This document shows positions 34,364-46,220 of a DNA stretch of 64,000 nucleotides, one piece after another. The notes beneath the pieces were generated by a model. It ran no database searches. It was not told the DNA's origin and saw only the letters and a list, made by a program, of their open reading frames with translations. This stretch comes from Larix kaempferi (taxonomy: Eukaryota; Streptophyta; Pinopsida; Pinales; Pinaceae). The position numbers were made by a program, and so were the translations under genes. The stretch is from positions 9,134,501-9,198,500 of the forward strand of contig BSBM01000608.1 of assembly GCA_027924585.1 (NCBI GenBank), given 5' to 3'. The first letter of the stretch is position 1; each line of letters starts with the position of its first letter.

Positions 34364-35970
34364 AAGATCAAGGGTCCCACGTCAGTTCCGCATCGCCAAC
34401 ATCCATGCTAGGATAGAGAGATGGGTGGTTGCGGAATCTGAAACCGCTCTCCACGTGGCAGCACAACATGATTTCCCAAGTTGGAAGGGCGGTAAGGAAA
34501 ACCACCTTCCTCCATTTGCGAAACCACCTCCGCCCATCCTTCAAGGTCGCTGACACGTGTGGATATGATGTGGCCGATCCCTTATATTACAGTTGTAACC
34601 AAAACTAAAGAGTCTTCCTTACAGTTGATTATATAAGGTAGACTCTTTCTAAGGTGGAGCATTTTAGAATTTATAGTCCCAATAGTTCTGGCTATATGTA
34701 TAAAGTTTTCAGTTTCGTGCAACTATGATTAAAATGTATTAGAATATTATATGTTTACAAGACATTCTATGCTAGGTTTGCAAAGGTGTATAAATAATTA
34801 AATTTAAATTATTATAAAATAAAAATCAAGATAATTGTTATTTAAATGTAATATATGAATTTAGTTTTAAAGTAAGATTTAAAACTATTTCCAATTAGTT
34901 AAAAGTTTATTTTTTTATTCATAAAGTAAATAGTAAAATATATAAATTTACTTTGTTTTATTTAATATATAAAAGTCAAAATAGATTTTCATTTATTATT
35001 GTTTACGGTAATTTCAATTCAATGTAGGGACAAGTGAATACTCTAGAATGGGTCGTAGATAGAGATTAGTGCACCAACTGGACAAGGTACCACAAAATAG
35101 CGATTACTACAGCTTAATTTTCTATACAGTTGTTTTTTAGTCAACCATGTATATGTATGGGTCCGAGGCAATAGGAATGTCATTAACAACCCACATGGCA
35201 ATCATGAATGCGTGTAAGCGCCTAGTGAAGGGAATGCACAAGAAAAAGTCCCAAAGTTCCCAATTTTAGAGGGTAGAAGAAGTTCCCAATAAGTTCCCAA
35301 CCATCCGAAACGGTTCCCATTGGATTTGGAAACTTTCCTACAAGTTCCCAAGTTCGCTGGAACATCGAAACTTCAGGAACGAGTTTCTTAAAAGTCGGGA
35401 GCGGTTCCCGTGCTACATAGCTTATCTTTATCCAACGCAGATCCAAGCAACTTCCTTTGTAAGAGCGCTTTTCCACTTAACATCAATATAAATGTGTGTT
35501 TGTCTATCAGTTGCAGAAAATTAATAGATAAAATGATTTAAACGAAGAAATTCATTCAAGGCATAATAACACATGAATTGTATATTAATAGAAATCCAAC
35601 CTACAGATCGATGCATTGATTAATTAATTAATTAAGAAATCCCAAAAAAATGGCCAAGAGAAACCGACTGAATTTCATTAATTATGCAAAAAATTATAAT
35701 GACTCAATACATAAAACATTAGAATAATCCAATCGACATCCCCACAACTTACCCTGATATTCTTCCTGTGTCCTCATGGTGCCATCCTCCTCCCAAAAGA
35801 GAGGAAGTCCCTTCTTGAATAAACATTTCTTTGTAGATTTTTACTTGATGTGCTAAAATGTCTATCCTTTCCTGAATTGTGTTCATCTAGTGATACTTAT
35901 TCACCACCTTCCCCAAATAATAGTAGACACTCTATCCTTTATGCTAGTTGTTTTCACCTCATCCTCTTTT
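34364..35970. other. No gene; GTTCCCA-rich tract at 35240-35412
   Basis: A TATA-like TTATATAAGG is near 34628, with no gene behind it. Between 35240 and 35412 the heptamer GTTCCCA or GTTCCCR occurs about seven times at irregular spacing. 35510-35700 shares weak similarity with 11880 and 39340. Confidence 0.5.
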
Positions 35971-35973
35971 AGC

Positions 35974-37632
35974 CTATTCAGAAATTCTATGGCTTTTTCT
36001 GCACACTCCATATTGGGCTTCTTGTTCAACTTTTTCTTGATAGCCTCTTTGTCCAGAATGAAATCGAGATATGGCCTCAATTTCTCCCTGGCCCTCTACG
36101 ATATTGTCATCTTTAATGACTTGCTTTGCTTCCTGTAGGGATGTCTCACCTGTAAGCTGCTTTATTAATTCATCATATTTCACTTGTAGCCCTAGGAAAT
36201 ACCTCGTAATCCTTTCCCTCCTTCTCTTCTTCTGAGACTCTGCTCCTCAGCTCTGTGTTCTCCATGAGAGCTATATCAATAAACAACAACTTCTCCTTCT
36301 CTTCAAACTTCAACAGCCTAGCTTTGCAATATGTTGGTTTCTCTTGTAGCTTTTCTCTCTTCTCCCCCATCTCTGCCAATTTAGAAGCTTCTACCAGCTG
36401 GATGGATGGGATATTTAACTTCTTTTTTAATGACTGAATGATGATGTCTTTTTCATCCAACATATTTTTTAGACTACCCTTCTTGTCTTCTTGGCTTTCA
36501 GTAGCCAACAATACATTTTGCGGCTTTTTTATTTGTGTCTTGTGGGCTTTGTTCTAACTTGCAATTTTGACAGTTCTAGGGAATCCTTTAGCAGTTTGGC
36601 ATAGATAACCTCCCCAGTCTCCTTGTGCAATTTGATCATATCAGGAACAAGAATATATTCCAAGTTCACTTTCAGTTCAGTGGCTTTGGTTTTGGTAGCC
36701 AAGGCCAAGTTCAAGGTGTTCTGGGAATAGCTCCTGTTAGCTACCAAAGACACATCTTTATTTGAAATATGCCTCACCTCTTCATATAGCTTAGACTCCT
36801 CTGAGGCTGCTTTTGGGATCTCTTTGTACTCACCCAGTAACTCTGTTGTACTCTTGCTGGGTGAATGTTTGGTTGAATACATATTCTTTGACCTCGAAAG
36901 CAGGCAGCTTAATCTAAACCCGTTTCTTTTTTCCTTGACCCATTGACACATGTACAATCTGCTGCTCAGGTTTAATCTTAACCTGTTTCCTTGACCCGTT
37001 GACACCTGTAGAATATGCTCCTCAGGTTTTTGCACTATCTTGATTTTGGGAGCTCTTTCTGTGTCATAATCTATATCCATGACATCCATATTTTCCAACT
37101 TGTTGGTTTCACCAGAGCCACTGGCAAGGGGTATAGTTTCTTCAACCACTAGGACCACAATGGAGGAGGTAGGTAGTGGAGAAGTGGTTTTTGGTACCAT
37201 GGAGGTGGACTCATCCTATACATCTACCTCCATCTTCTCTTTGCCACGATATTCTAACCAATTTGCAGCCTCAGCAAGACCTGCAAGCTCAAAATGTTCA
37301 AAACCCTTTCTATTGCTTTCTTTCCTTATGTCTGAGATGATATGGTGGGCGTCATAGTTTATAGCAGCCTTGTTTTGAAGCCCTATGTCTGACATCATAC
37401 CTTCAATGGTTGGAAAAGCTTCTACCTAATGAGATCCAGTGTAAAATAGTCTAGGGGTTAGAAAAACAGGCAGTGCATTAGGTGCATGGGCAAACCCATA
37501 AACTCTGATTATTGTGCTGTGTTCTAAGAGGAACATATCATCCTTGTATGTTCTGGAGAAAATAGGTTTTTCAAGCCATCCAACTATAGATATTCCTTTA
37601 TGCCCATTGATTTGATTCCGAAAATCTTCCAA
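35974..37632 (-). pseudogene. Degenerate retroelement-type accessory ORF, coiled coil
   Basis: Frames 37632-37426, 37398-37216 and 37200-36529 share one phase, separated by stops. 36511-36173 is in another phase and 36183-35974 returns to the first. In order: a globular part with VYGFAHAPNALPVFLTPRLF, an acidic linker (MDVMDIDYDTERAPKIKI), a Lys/Glu-rich region, and a coiled-coil-like stretch DEKDIIIQSLKKKL. A 60-bp segment is doubled around 36905-37030. The layout parallels the post-pol ORF at 58558-60389, but I see no clear sequence identity with it. I do not know its function. Confidence 0.5.
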
Positions 37633-38060
37633 ATGTGTTTCACCGTTCTTGTTTCATATTTGAACAATTATTTCTTCATTAAAACTTTATTTCTAGGGTC
37701 ATCATTTTCAAAATTCATTCCATAACCAATTAATGTTTTACCAAGGATGTTAAACTTGAGAACTAAATGAGATCACCTTATTTTATATGTACATAAATTC
37801 CAAACATATAACAAATTAGTTATAACTTTCGGTTAATAAAAAGTAGATCTATCTCCACCTATTTCACTCTATGTGATATCCAAATACTAACTTCATCCAC
37901 ATGTTAAATTCATTTACTCAATAAGAACTCATTTATATCAATATTCATAGTAAGGCACCTATGTCCATCGATTTTTGTCGCCAAAGATCTACACCCTTCA
38001 TCTGTGCCCCTATAATTTCTCCCTCATCACCAATGTTAAAGCTTAGGATCTTTTATTATT
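37633..38060. other. No gene; left target copy of the retroposon
   Basis: AT-rich. The last ~45 bp (38014-38060), with CCAATGTTAAAGCTTAGGAT, recur after the retroposon at 39113-39160. Confidence 0.7.
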
Positions 38061-39115
38061 TCATTCACACGCTGCAAATTCGATATCAATGTTTTAATTA
38101 TGAGATCAGCCATGCGACGTCAAGTAGCTCGGCTCTTTAATTCCCCTTCCTCGACATTGCCTCATCCTTCCTGGAAACAATTCACATGGATCTCCAACGT
38201 GCGAAGATCAGGCTGCCAGGTTCACGCTACTATATTCTGTCATGGCCCTCTATGCTGCGCATTTGCACTCACCTGGTTCATCTCGAGGATTATGCTCCAA
38301 CCTAGGGGGTAGCATGTCGGTTTTGACACGCAGCAGGGACCCCATCCCCTCCACCTTGGGCATAAGTCCAACCCAGGGAGTAGCAGGGACCCCATCCCCT
38401 CCACCTTGGGCCCGATACTGGTGAAGCGTACACATAGTGAGCCGACTGGTTTTGTTCCTTTCATGCCCCGAAAGACGATGCCCTTGTCGGTCAAGCTCCC
38501 TACTCACGGCACTCGTCCTTCTGCGAAAACTACTCTACCTCCTATGAGAGCTATTTCGACACCTGGGATTGTTGCTTCGACACCTGCAAGCGATTGGAAG
38601 GACACAAATTACTACATCTGCCCAATTCTGGAGGAGACACCTTCGGATGCAGAAGGCCCCTCTGCAATTGGATGAGGAGATTCTTCTGATGTCTCTTTCT
38701 TACTTTTTTTCTGTTTTGGTTTTGCCTATGACTACAAGTTTTTTGTTTGCCTCTATGGCCATGACTACTATTGATATTCACCCTGGTTTCCCTATAATGG
38801 GCAGGGTTTTTTTGTATACTTGAATTTGAATTGCCACAACTCTGTTGATATCTATGGCTGGCACCTATGGATAAGACCACCGCTGATTGTAATATCTACT
38901 GTATTTTTATTAGCTTAATATAAATCCGCATCTTTACAAAAGAAAAAATTTCTCCCCCATCAACAATGTTTGTAATCTCTAGTGTATTTTTATTAGCTTA
39001 ATATAAATCCACATCTTTACAAAAAAAAAAATTCTCCCCCATCAGCAATGTTTGTATTCTCTACTGTATTTTAATTAGCTTAATATAAATCCGCATCTTT
39101 ACAACAACAAAAAAA
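38061..39115 (+). mobile_element. Retroposon with three serial 3' tails
   Basis: Flanked by long direct repeats (38014-38060 and 39113-39160). The body, 38061-38887, has short GC-rich frames (38100-38312, 38406-38675) that I cannot assign. A 28-bp block CAGGGACCCCATCCCCTCCA is doubled at 38332 and 38386. The 3' end (TTATTAGCTTAATATAAATC then an A-rich run) occurs three times, at 38888-38948, 38971-39031 and 39053-39115. Each later copy is preceded by a fragment of the target (CTCCCCCATCARCAATGTT). This is LINE-type or LINE-mobilised by its tail and duplications. Confidence 0.6.
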
Positions 39116-40194
39116 TTTATCCCTCGTTAGCAATGTTAAAGCTTAGGATCTTTGATTATTTTTATTAGACATCCCTTGGGTCTTCTGATTCAACAACCGA
39201 GGCCTTTCCCCTCGTTTTATGTACCTGAACCCCAGTATGATTGTAGGGAAAAATTGGTGCAAACAGTATGATTGTAGCTTAAGGATTGAAGCACATACAA
39301 GATTATCCTGTTATAAAATGCTAATTGGAAAATTGGCATTAATTTAACAACATATGTTGATCAATTTCAAAAATAGATAAATGATTTAAAACATTTAAAC
39401 ATGAAACAAATTCATTTAAAACATGAAAACATAGATCATACAGAACAAGGTATTAATTGTGATTGCAAACTAAATCAGTGTATTTCAACATAAATCAAAC
39501 AAATTTGATAAATTAACAAAACAAATATCAAGAGAAAACTAACTGTATTTCTTCAAGGCTGCAAAAATTACAATCTCTTAATGAATCAAAGTATCTCCAG
39601 TCCTCTTTCTGTGATTTTCTCCCCCCCTTAAATAATAATTACCAAATAGATACCAAGTGTAAACTTCCCAACAACTCATCCACACCAGGAGGAATGGGTT
39701 GCAGAAAGAAAAAACTTTCAAATCCAACTAACCAAGCTTCCGCATTGCATATTGCGGGTTGCGGAAAGCACAAAATTTGCAGAAAATTTATGCTTTCCGC
39801 AAATCACAAAAGCACAAAAAAATCAATGAATTTTCTAAAGGGCAAATTATTAACTGGACATAATAAAGAGATCATCAATGGACCTCTGGAGTGGGATCAT
39901 CAATCACAATGCTATCAAGCAAATCAGCAATTGCCTCAGAGACTTCAGTGACCTCTTGTGTTATGTAGACACGGCATGGAAAAGAGATCAATCACAATTG
40001 CGGGTTGTGGAATAAAAAAATATCAAATCCAAATGACCAAGAAATCCACAATCCTCATTGCGAGACGATTGTGGGGAGAAAATCTATGTTTTTTGCAACA
40101 CACAAAAATCCACTTACCAGAAAATTGTTTGAAGCAATGTAAAATTATTCAACCTATGAAGGCTAGACCGTCAATTCATTTATATCCATAACGG
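39116..40194. repeat. No gene; diverged duplication with a small hairpin
   Basis: 39694-39830 and 39990-40140 are diverged copies of one segment (ATTGCGGGTTG, TCAAATCCAA, ACCAAG). The first contains perfect 12-bp arms TTGCGGAAAGCA (39759-39770) and TGCTTTCCGCAA (39791-39802) around a 20-nt loop. 39340-39480 resembles 11880-12000. Confidence 0.55.
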
Positions 40195-41075
40195 TGAACA
40201 CTGGGAGAATGCTTACCACAACAAGGGTCTGGTTCCCCGTCATTTACGAGACTACTGTAAACAAATTTAATATACAAAGGCCAGTCTAAGAATTCTCGAC
40301 TTTCAACTTCCGCTGTAAATAGTAGGGATCTGCCACTTCGATTAGTAGATAAGTGTGAACACCCATATCCATCAATTCACCTATATCCAGAATGGCGAAC
40401 ACAAGAAGAAGGGAAAGCATTCTTAAAACTATTATGAATAGAGTTCTGGGCAGAAGAAGGGTCAGTTGCCCCTTCGTTTATGAGGGATTTTTAAAAATAG
40501 ACAACTTGGAGAAAGAGCGTCCATTATTTCTATTTAGAGTGTTGATATCTACTTTCACAACTACTCCAAAACATCTCTGGAGGAAGGAGCAGACACTCTT
40601 TCTCCTCAGCATCTAATTCCAACACCCTTTCACTAAACACAAGTTTCAATTTTCCATCAAACTCTTTGAGGAATATTTCTATAAATTTTGTTGTTAAAAT
40701 GACGATATCTAGCTTCCAGGGTGACACGTGGATTATGGGCAGAAGAAGGGTCGCCCGCCCCTTCCTTTATGAGGGATTTGTAAAAATAGACAACTTGGAG
40801 AAAGAGCGACCGCTCTTTCTGTTTAGAGTGGTGATCTCTACTTTCGCCATTGCTACAAAACATCTCTGGAGGAAGGAGCAGTCGCTCTTTCTCCTCAGCA
40901 TCTAATTCCAACACCCTTTCACTAAACACAAGTTTCAACTTGCCATCAAACTCTTTGAGGAATCTTTCTATAAATTTTGCTGTTAAAATGTCGAGATCTA
41001 GCTTCCAGGGTGACATGTGGAATGCTCAGATTGTGACACGTGACATATTTGATTTTTACAGTACTTTTGCTATTG
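40195..41075. repeat. R1 repeat, copy D, with doubled tail
   Basis: Variant units from 40195 (ACAACAAGGGTC, CATTTACGAG), the standard unit from 40320, then two tandem tail modules (about 40500-40790 and 40790-41060). Both have AGAAAGAGCG, GATATCTAGCTTCCAGGGTGA and CACGTGG/CATGTGG. The doubled segment is close to 300 bp and includes GAAGAAGGGTC. Confidence 0.8.
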
Positions 41076-41759
41076 TTTAAAAGAATATAATGGATCTTAA
41101 AAATACCATTTCAATCTTTTTTTCACATAATGAAAATAGCATACTGAAAAATAGCATACTATTAATTAAGTAAATAGTATCAACGGATACAACAACAAGG
41201 AGAAAGGTCATAGTCTCCCCGAAAGAAAACATTCCAGTCATGACCAACCACAGATCAAATGTACCAACAAGAACCAACCCATCCGCCAATGGCGAAACAA
41301 TGGGCATAAACCATAAGTACCAACATATTACCCACCCATCCGCCTGTAGCGAAACAATGGCCAACAATGGGAAACAAGCACCAATAGAACCAACAATTAT
41401 ATCAAGCCCATCCAAGGCGAAACAATGGGCATCATGAAATAAATTCAAAAATTTATCTAAATTGAAAAAGTATAGATAAATCCAAACATTATCGATAAAT
41501 AAGAGAGGTGAAGAATTTAGAGAAGACCAAAGAATTAGAAAATTATTTAAAATTAATATTAAAAAAACTGCATATATTTTATTCAAGGAGGATCCGGACA
41601 TATCACAAAGTCTAAATTTTTCAAAATGTAGGGCCTAGGAAAAATCCCTCCCCTAAACTAACACAAAAGTAAACCTAAAATAGCTGCCGATACAAAATAC
41701 AAACTGAACAGAAGGGCCTTGGAAAAAATCCCTCAACTAAACTAACAGAAAAGTAAAAA
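41076..41759. other. No gene; short CCATCCGCC repeats
   Basis: 41268-41440 carries two to three imperfect copies of an ACCCATCCGCCWRTRGCGAAACAATGG-like motif. Long frames on the minus strand here are hydrophobic and AT-driven and do not look like genes. Confidence 0.5.
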
Positions 41760-42162
41760 TATTAAAGTTTTCAGTAAGACCGCCGGATGATCTTGAGGGA
41801 GTTGATGAGGGAGTTCTGGCAGTTGACAGAGTTCCGATAGTTGCGGGAGTTGATGAAGGAGTTCCAGAAGTTGTACGGGACTGTCTAGAACCTACCAAAG
41901 TAGGTGGGCTCCCCTCATTACCTTGAGGTCTAGCGGGTTGATTTCGAATGGTTTCGTCGCACTCACGGAGGAGGCCTCAGATTGTATCCATCATTCTTTG
42001 CTCGATCGAGTTTTGGTTGATTTCCATTCTTTGCTCCATCGAGTTTATCTTGGTTTCCATGGTCTGTTGAATCTCGTCAATCCGCATTTCCAAATTCTCC
42101 ACTGTGATGCGGGTGGCTTCATTGGTGAATCTGGTCTTTCCGTGTGTGCTAATTTCCGCCAT
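41760..42162 (-). pseudogene. Possible retroelement gag N-terminus, coiled coil
   Basis: From ATG at 42162: MAEISTHGKTRFTNEATRIT, then about 40 residues of heptad-like sequence (MEQRMEINQNSIEQRM), a TGA near 41976, and the same frame continuing as a Thr/Ser/Pro-rich stretch (SGTPSSTPATIGTLS) to a TAG near 41757. A short charged start, coiled coil and low-complexity region near a possible leader resemble plant Ty3/gypsy gag N-termini, but I cannot confirm the family. No pol follows. Confidence 0.35.
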
Positions 42163-44572
42163 TATAAAAGAGGGAGACTTTCCTGAATAACTGTTGTAAG
42201 AAAGCTTTTCTAAAGAGCGGCCGCTATGCAGAGAAGTGGTCGGAATCTGGAGACTTTCCTTTTCTCCAAGTTTAACAACCAGCCATGGAGGAGGGCCAAT
42301 GGACGGAGAAAGAGTCGAACACAGAGCTAATTTCAAAAACATTTTCGGCAAGCTAGATTGAACAGGATCAGATCCTATTTAAACGTGTGGAAATGATTAA
42401 AAAAAACCAGAAAATGATCCAAAACCAGAAATCGGATTGCAGGAAATATCTAGAGCCATCGAAAGACTGTTACGGCGCGTTATAGGACATTAAGGGTCAA
42501 AGACATTACTCAAGAACTGGAAGACTTTACCCTTTTATTTAACTGATAGGACATATTGACGGCAAGGGTTCATAATTGGGCTCATAAACTTTTGAAGTCC
42601 ACCCTCGATATTTGATGGGGCGATTCAATGCTACAGGATATTTACACAGACTATGAAGATCAATGATGAATCGATGCCATTATAAGGATCCAATCTTTTT
42701 TTTATGAAGAGGCATGATTTTCCTTGATAAAGTTCTCAAATAATAAACTTCTTTGAAAATATATATAACCATACAAGTCAAATGTATGAAGAGGACCATA
42801 GGTGTCTATGAAGTTTTGGTAATTTGGTAATTGCATATCAGAAGCAAGATCTGAAAAGCCGAAGTTAAAACTATTATAAATTAGAGGGTTGTGGGGTGGT
42901 TCTTCGGGGAGGTTGAGGCCTTCTAAGGGAATTGTTACCTCCTTCTAGTCATGGTGGGGCATCCTTGTCTGTTTAGCAAGTAGAAAACCAGGGGTGTAGG
43001 AGCATCCTTTTTGTAGTGGCAGAAGAATCCATGGGATTAAGTTCTCCGTCAAGTTGGTGCTTGCAAAATAATTTTTTATACGATTACCTCATTAATAGGA
43101 AAGCTTTGTTGGTTTTACCTTTGAGGTTTCCATGATAAATCGGTGTGTTCAAATTTTTAATTGTCCTATTCACATTGGGAATGATTATTTAACATGTGCT
43201 TAATACTAATATTGTTGGATGAACACCTTCTGTATAGCCCTCATCGTCGCCTAGTAACGTCTTGTGTAGTTGATGCTCTAGCGCCTATCCTTAATATTTT
43301 AAGCGCTTGGGCCTATTGGAATACGTTTGTAGGCCCCCTAAGGTAAGCTTACTTCCCTTATACTTTGTAATCCCTATCTGGACTCCAAAGCTCATGAAAT
43401 TTACCCGATCTTTTTAGGTACTTGGGACAAAAATAATGCTAAGAATGGGGTCCCTTTATGTAGAGATTTTGTACCTTGTCCCCCCTCATGAACACCTTTC
43501 AAATTTATCTTTCACATGATCCTTTCACCCTAATATGAATAAGAAGAATAATATTCCACTGCCATTGTATCACAGTTTCCATCAACCTATACGTGTATAT
43601 ATGTCCTTGTACATGTATCATTGTATTGATTTCATTATCGCAATCCATGTTTGTCACAGGGACACAATCATTATCTCTGTCACAATGCCAACTTGTACAT
43701 GCCCCAAATTTATCGTCCAAGAATGGTAGCAACTTCTTCCAAGATATACTTCAAATGTATAGCAAGACCATATAGATGCCTCCAAAGAGTGTAATCAAAT
43801 CCCATAAATAATCACCAATATACCTCGTAGTACATTCAAAAATCTTAGAGGGGTCTCATGCCAATATCATTACCATGGAATATTCCAATACAATCACCAA
43901 TAATATCTATGCCATTGGAGAGTGGTTTTTTATCATTTCTCATTTTGCATATTGTGGAGTGTTTACTCTACTTTCCTTAGTACCAATTTCGAGGGTGAAA
44001 GATTTCCTAATTGGGAATTGGAGAGGCCATTGTGCATTGGACCATGAGGACGGAGGTTGTGGGACCCATTTGTGGCAAGATTCCCCACTACACTTGGCAT
44101 GATTCTCTCACCAATTTGAGTTCAAGATGAAGGGTAACATAGTTGGGGTAGTTTAAGAGGCATTATTCATGTCATGAGTCATGTAAGGTTGAATTGGAGT
44201 GGAAGAATAAGTCACCAATTGTGACACTTGGGCTAAATTCCCTAGCCTCTAGTATGACAACAATGACACCTATGACACAAATCAGACCTAAATGCTGACA
44301 TTTGAAATATATGACATGTTAGGGATAAAAATAGCGTCCAAGAAGGTGCGCAAGGGAGTTAGGGCAGCCAAAGAGACACCCATTCGAAATGAGGGAATAA
44401 TGAGACTAGGAATTGTTGGACAAGTCACACACATTAGGAATTGTTGGACAAGTCACACACATTGAAAACTCTTCCCAAATTGAGTTGGAATGAATCCACC
44501 AGCTTGCTCGCTCGCCTTAGTCAATTGCATCTTATTCTCCAGTCAAAAGTTTAAAATTCCAAGTTTGGATTT
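42163..44572. other. No gene seen; one 29-bp tandem duplication
   Basis: About 2.4 kb without a supported feature. GGAATTGTTGGACAAGTCAC is present twice in a row at about 44410-44465. Confidence 0.55.
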
Positions 44573-45715
44573 TTAGGGTTTCTCTGTCAAATATAGCGAG
44601 CTCCAAATCCAGTGGTAAGATCTAAATATTTTATTTCCACTTGAGTTTCTCATTAAGATGTCTCACCACACCAAGCTTGATAACTTCCGAACATGACAGT
44701 AAGGATTGGGTTTAAATCCTAGAAGAGAATGAATTGGATACCTACGTAATGCAGAATGGAGAAATGGTGATGACCACCTTGAATGGTCCTCCTAGGTCAT
44801 GGGATTCCTTCATCCAAGGAATTTGTGCTAGAAGCTTATCACATTCAGTAGGTTGTGGGAGGAATGCTCACAGGAAGAAGCTCGAAATGTATCTTGAAAA
44901 GAAAATATGGCTCTCACAGCACACACCAAGAAGAATTACAACAAGAGGGAGAATCCCCATCAGAAGGATATTGTCCGAGGAACAAAAGCAGCTCCCACAA
45001 GAAGAAGAACACTCTGTTAGAGACAAAAGCAGCTCCCACAAGAAGAACACTCTGTTAGAGACTCCAGTAGTTCCTGCAAGGAAGTAAAGATTGAGAGGGA
45101 GACCACCCAACTACTCTTAAAGATGGAAATCATCGAGAAGGTTATGGGATATGTGGACAACATTCTTGAAGAAATCCTTGTAGACACATGAGACACATGA
45201 CATGGAGACTCATGTGTCCAAATTGAAGAAAGCCTTGTACGATTCGAAACAGGCACCGAGGATAGCTTGGGATTTACCAAGAGTAAAGCGGATTCCAACC
45301 TTCACTACAAGGTTGAGGATGAATTGGTTGTGACAGGTGAGGATAGGTGAGGATGGGTTGATTGCTACTGAGTTCGAGATAAGGGACTTGGGTATGATGT
45401 CGAGTTCAAGATAAGGTACTTGGGTATGATGCACTATTTTCTACGCATGGAGGTGTGGCAGAGTGCAGATAGAATCATCCCTGGACAAAGAAGTATGCAG
45501 TAGATATCCTGAAGCGGTTCGGGATGATGGACTGTAAGGCCATGGCCACACCTATGGCATCGAACTTGAAGCTACTGAGTGATGCTTCATCAGATTGGGT
45601 TGATGCCACGATGTATCTTCAGATGATTGGGTCTTTGATGTACCTGGAAAATACAAGACCATATATTTGCTTTGTTGTAAACACATTGAGTCAGTATATG
45701 GTGGAACCCAGGAAA
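44573..45715 (+). pseudogene. Gutted second copy of the Copia element
   Basis: Begins with leader sequence matching 30611-30700 and the gag start MSHHTKLDN (44659). It jumps to the mid-gag block MVMTTLNGPPRSWDSFIQGI (44752) and then to RT/RNase H pieces: KQAPR near 45250, a doubled 34-bp block GATAAGGGACTTGGGTATGA (45382/45412) and [18 protein letters not shown] (45524) to SQYMVEPRKH (45715). Protease, integrase and most of RT are deleted, and frames shift repeatedly. It retains a Gln where the copy at 27150 has a stop, so that stop is private to the other copy. Confidence 0.85.
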
Positions 45716-45834
45716 CACTAGTATATTTGAACCCAAAATCTGACGACCTCCGACGAAATGGACTGTGTCATCAGATTTTTATTTGAAAATTACTTCTTCT
45801 TTTTTTATATAAATTTTGAGAGGTGCTCGTCGGA

Positions 45835-46025
45835 TATCTGACGTACTTTTGAATATCCGACAAGGCTAGCTGGCTATCCGACTACTCTGCTAATATCCGA
45901 CGCCTATTCGGATATCCAACGCTTTGGATGTCAGATAACCCACTTCATTTTGAACACGAAGAGGTAGGATATCCGACGGATTTTTTCCCAATGGTCACTA
46001 GATTAGCATCGTCGGATATCCGACG
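45835..46025 (+). repeat. CACTA subterminal repeats, GTCGGATATCCGACG core
   Basis: Seven to eight copies of ATATCCGAC or its complement within 190 bp (45838, 45857, 45876, 45894, 45911, 45967, 46010). The full form GTCGGATATCCGAC is self-complementary. Such clusters near CACTA ends are the binding sites of the TNPA-type protein in studied elements. Confidence 0.75.
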
Positions 46026-46220
46026 TAGGTTTGATTTTTTGACTTTTTCAATTTATAAATATGAAACCATTCCGACATGTTTTCCATACCAGCGACGGTT
46101 TGCGGATGTTTTTTTTGTTCGGCGGACTGTTTTTCGTTGTTTTTGTTATTCAAGTGAGAAAAGTACTCTGGAGCTTCATTTTCTAAGATCGATAATCTTC
46201 ATTTAAGCTTGTTACGAGAA

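Noticed and set aside
41077-41601. 174-codon hydrophobic minus-strand frame resembling a multi-pass membrane protein
   Set aside because: AT-driven Leu/Phe/Ile content over a region containing short direct repeats; no start context or homology.
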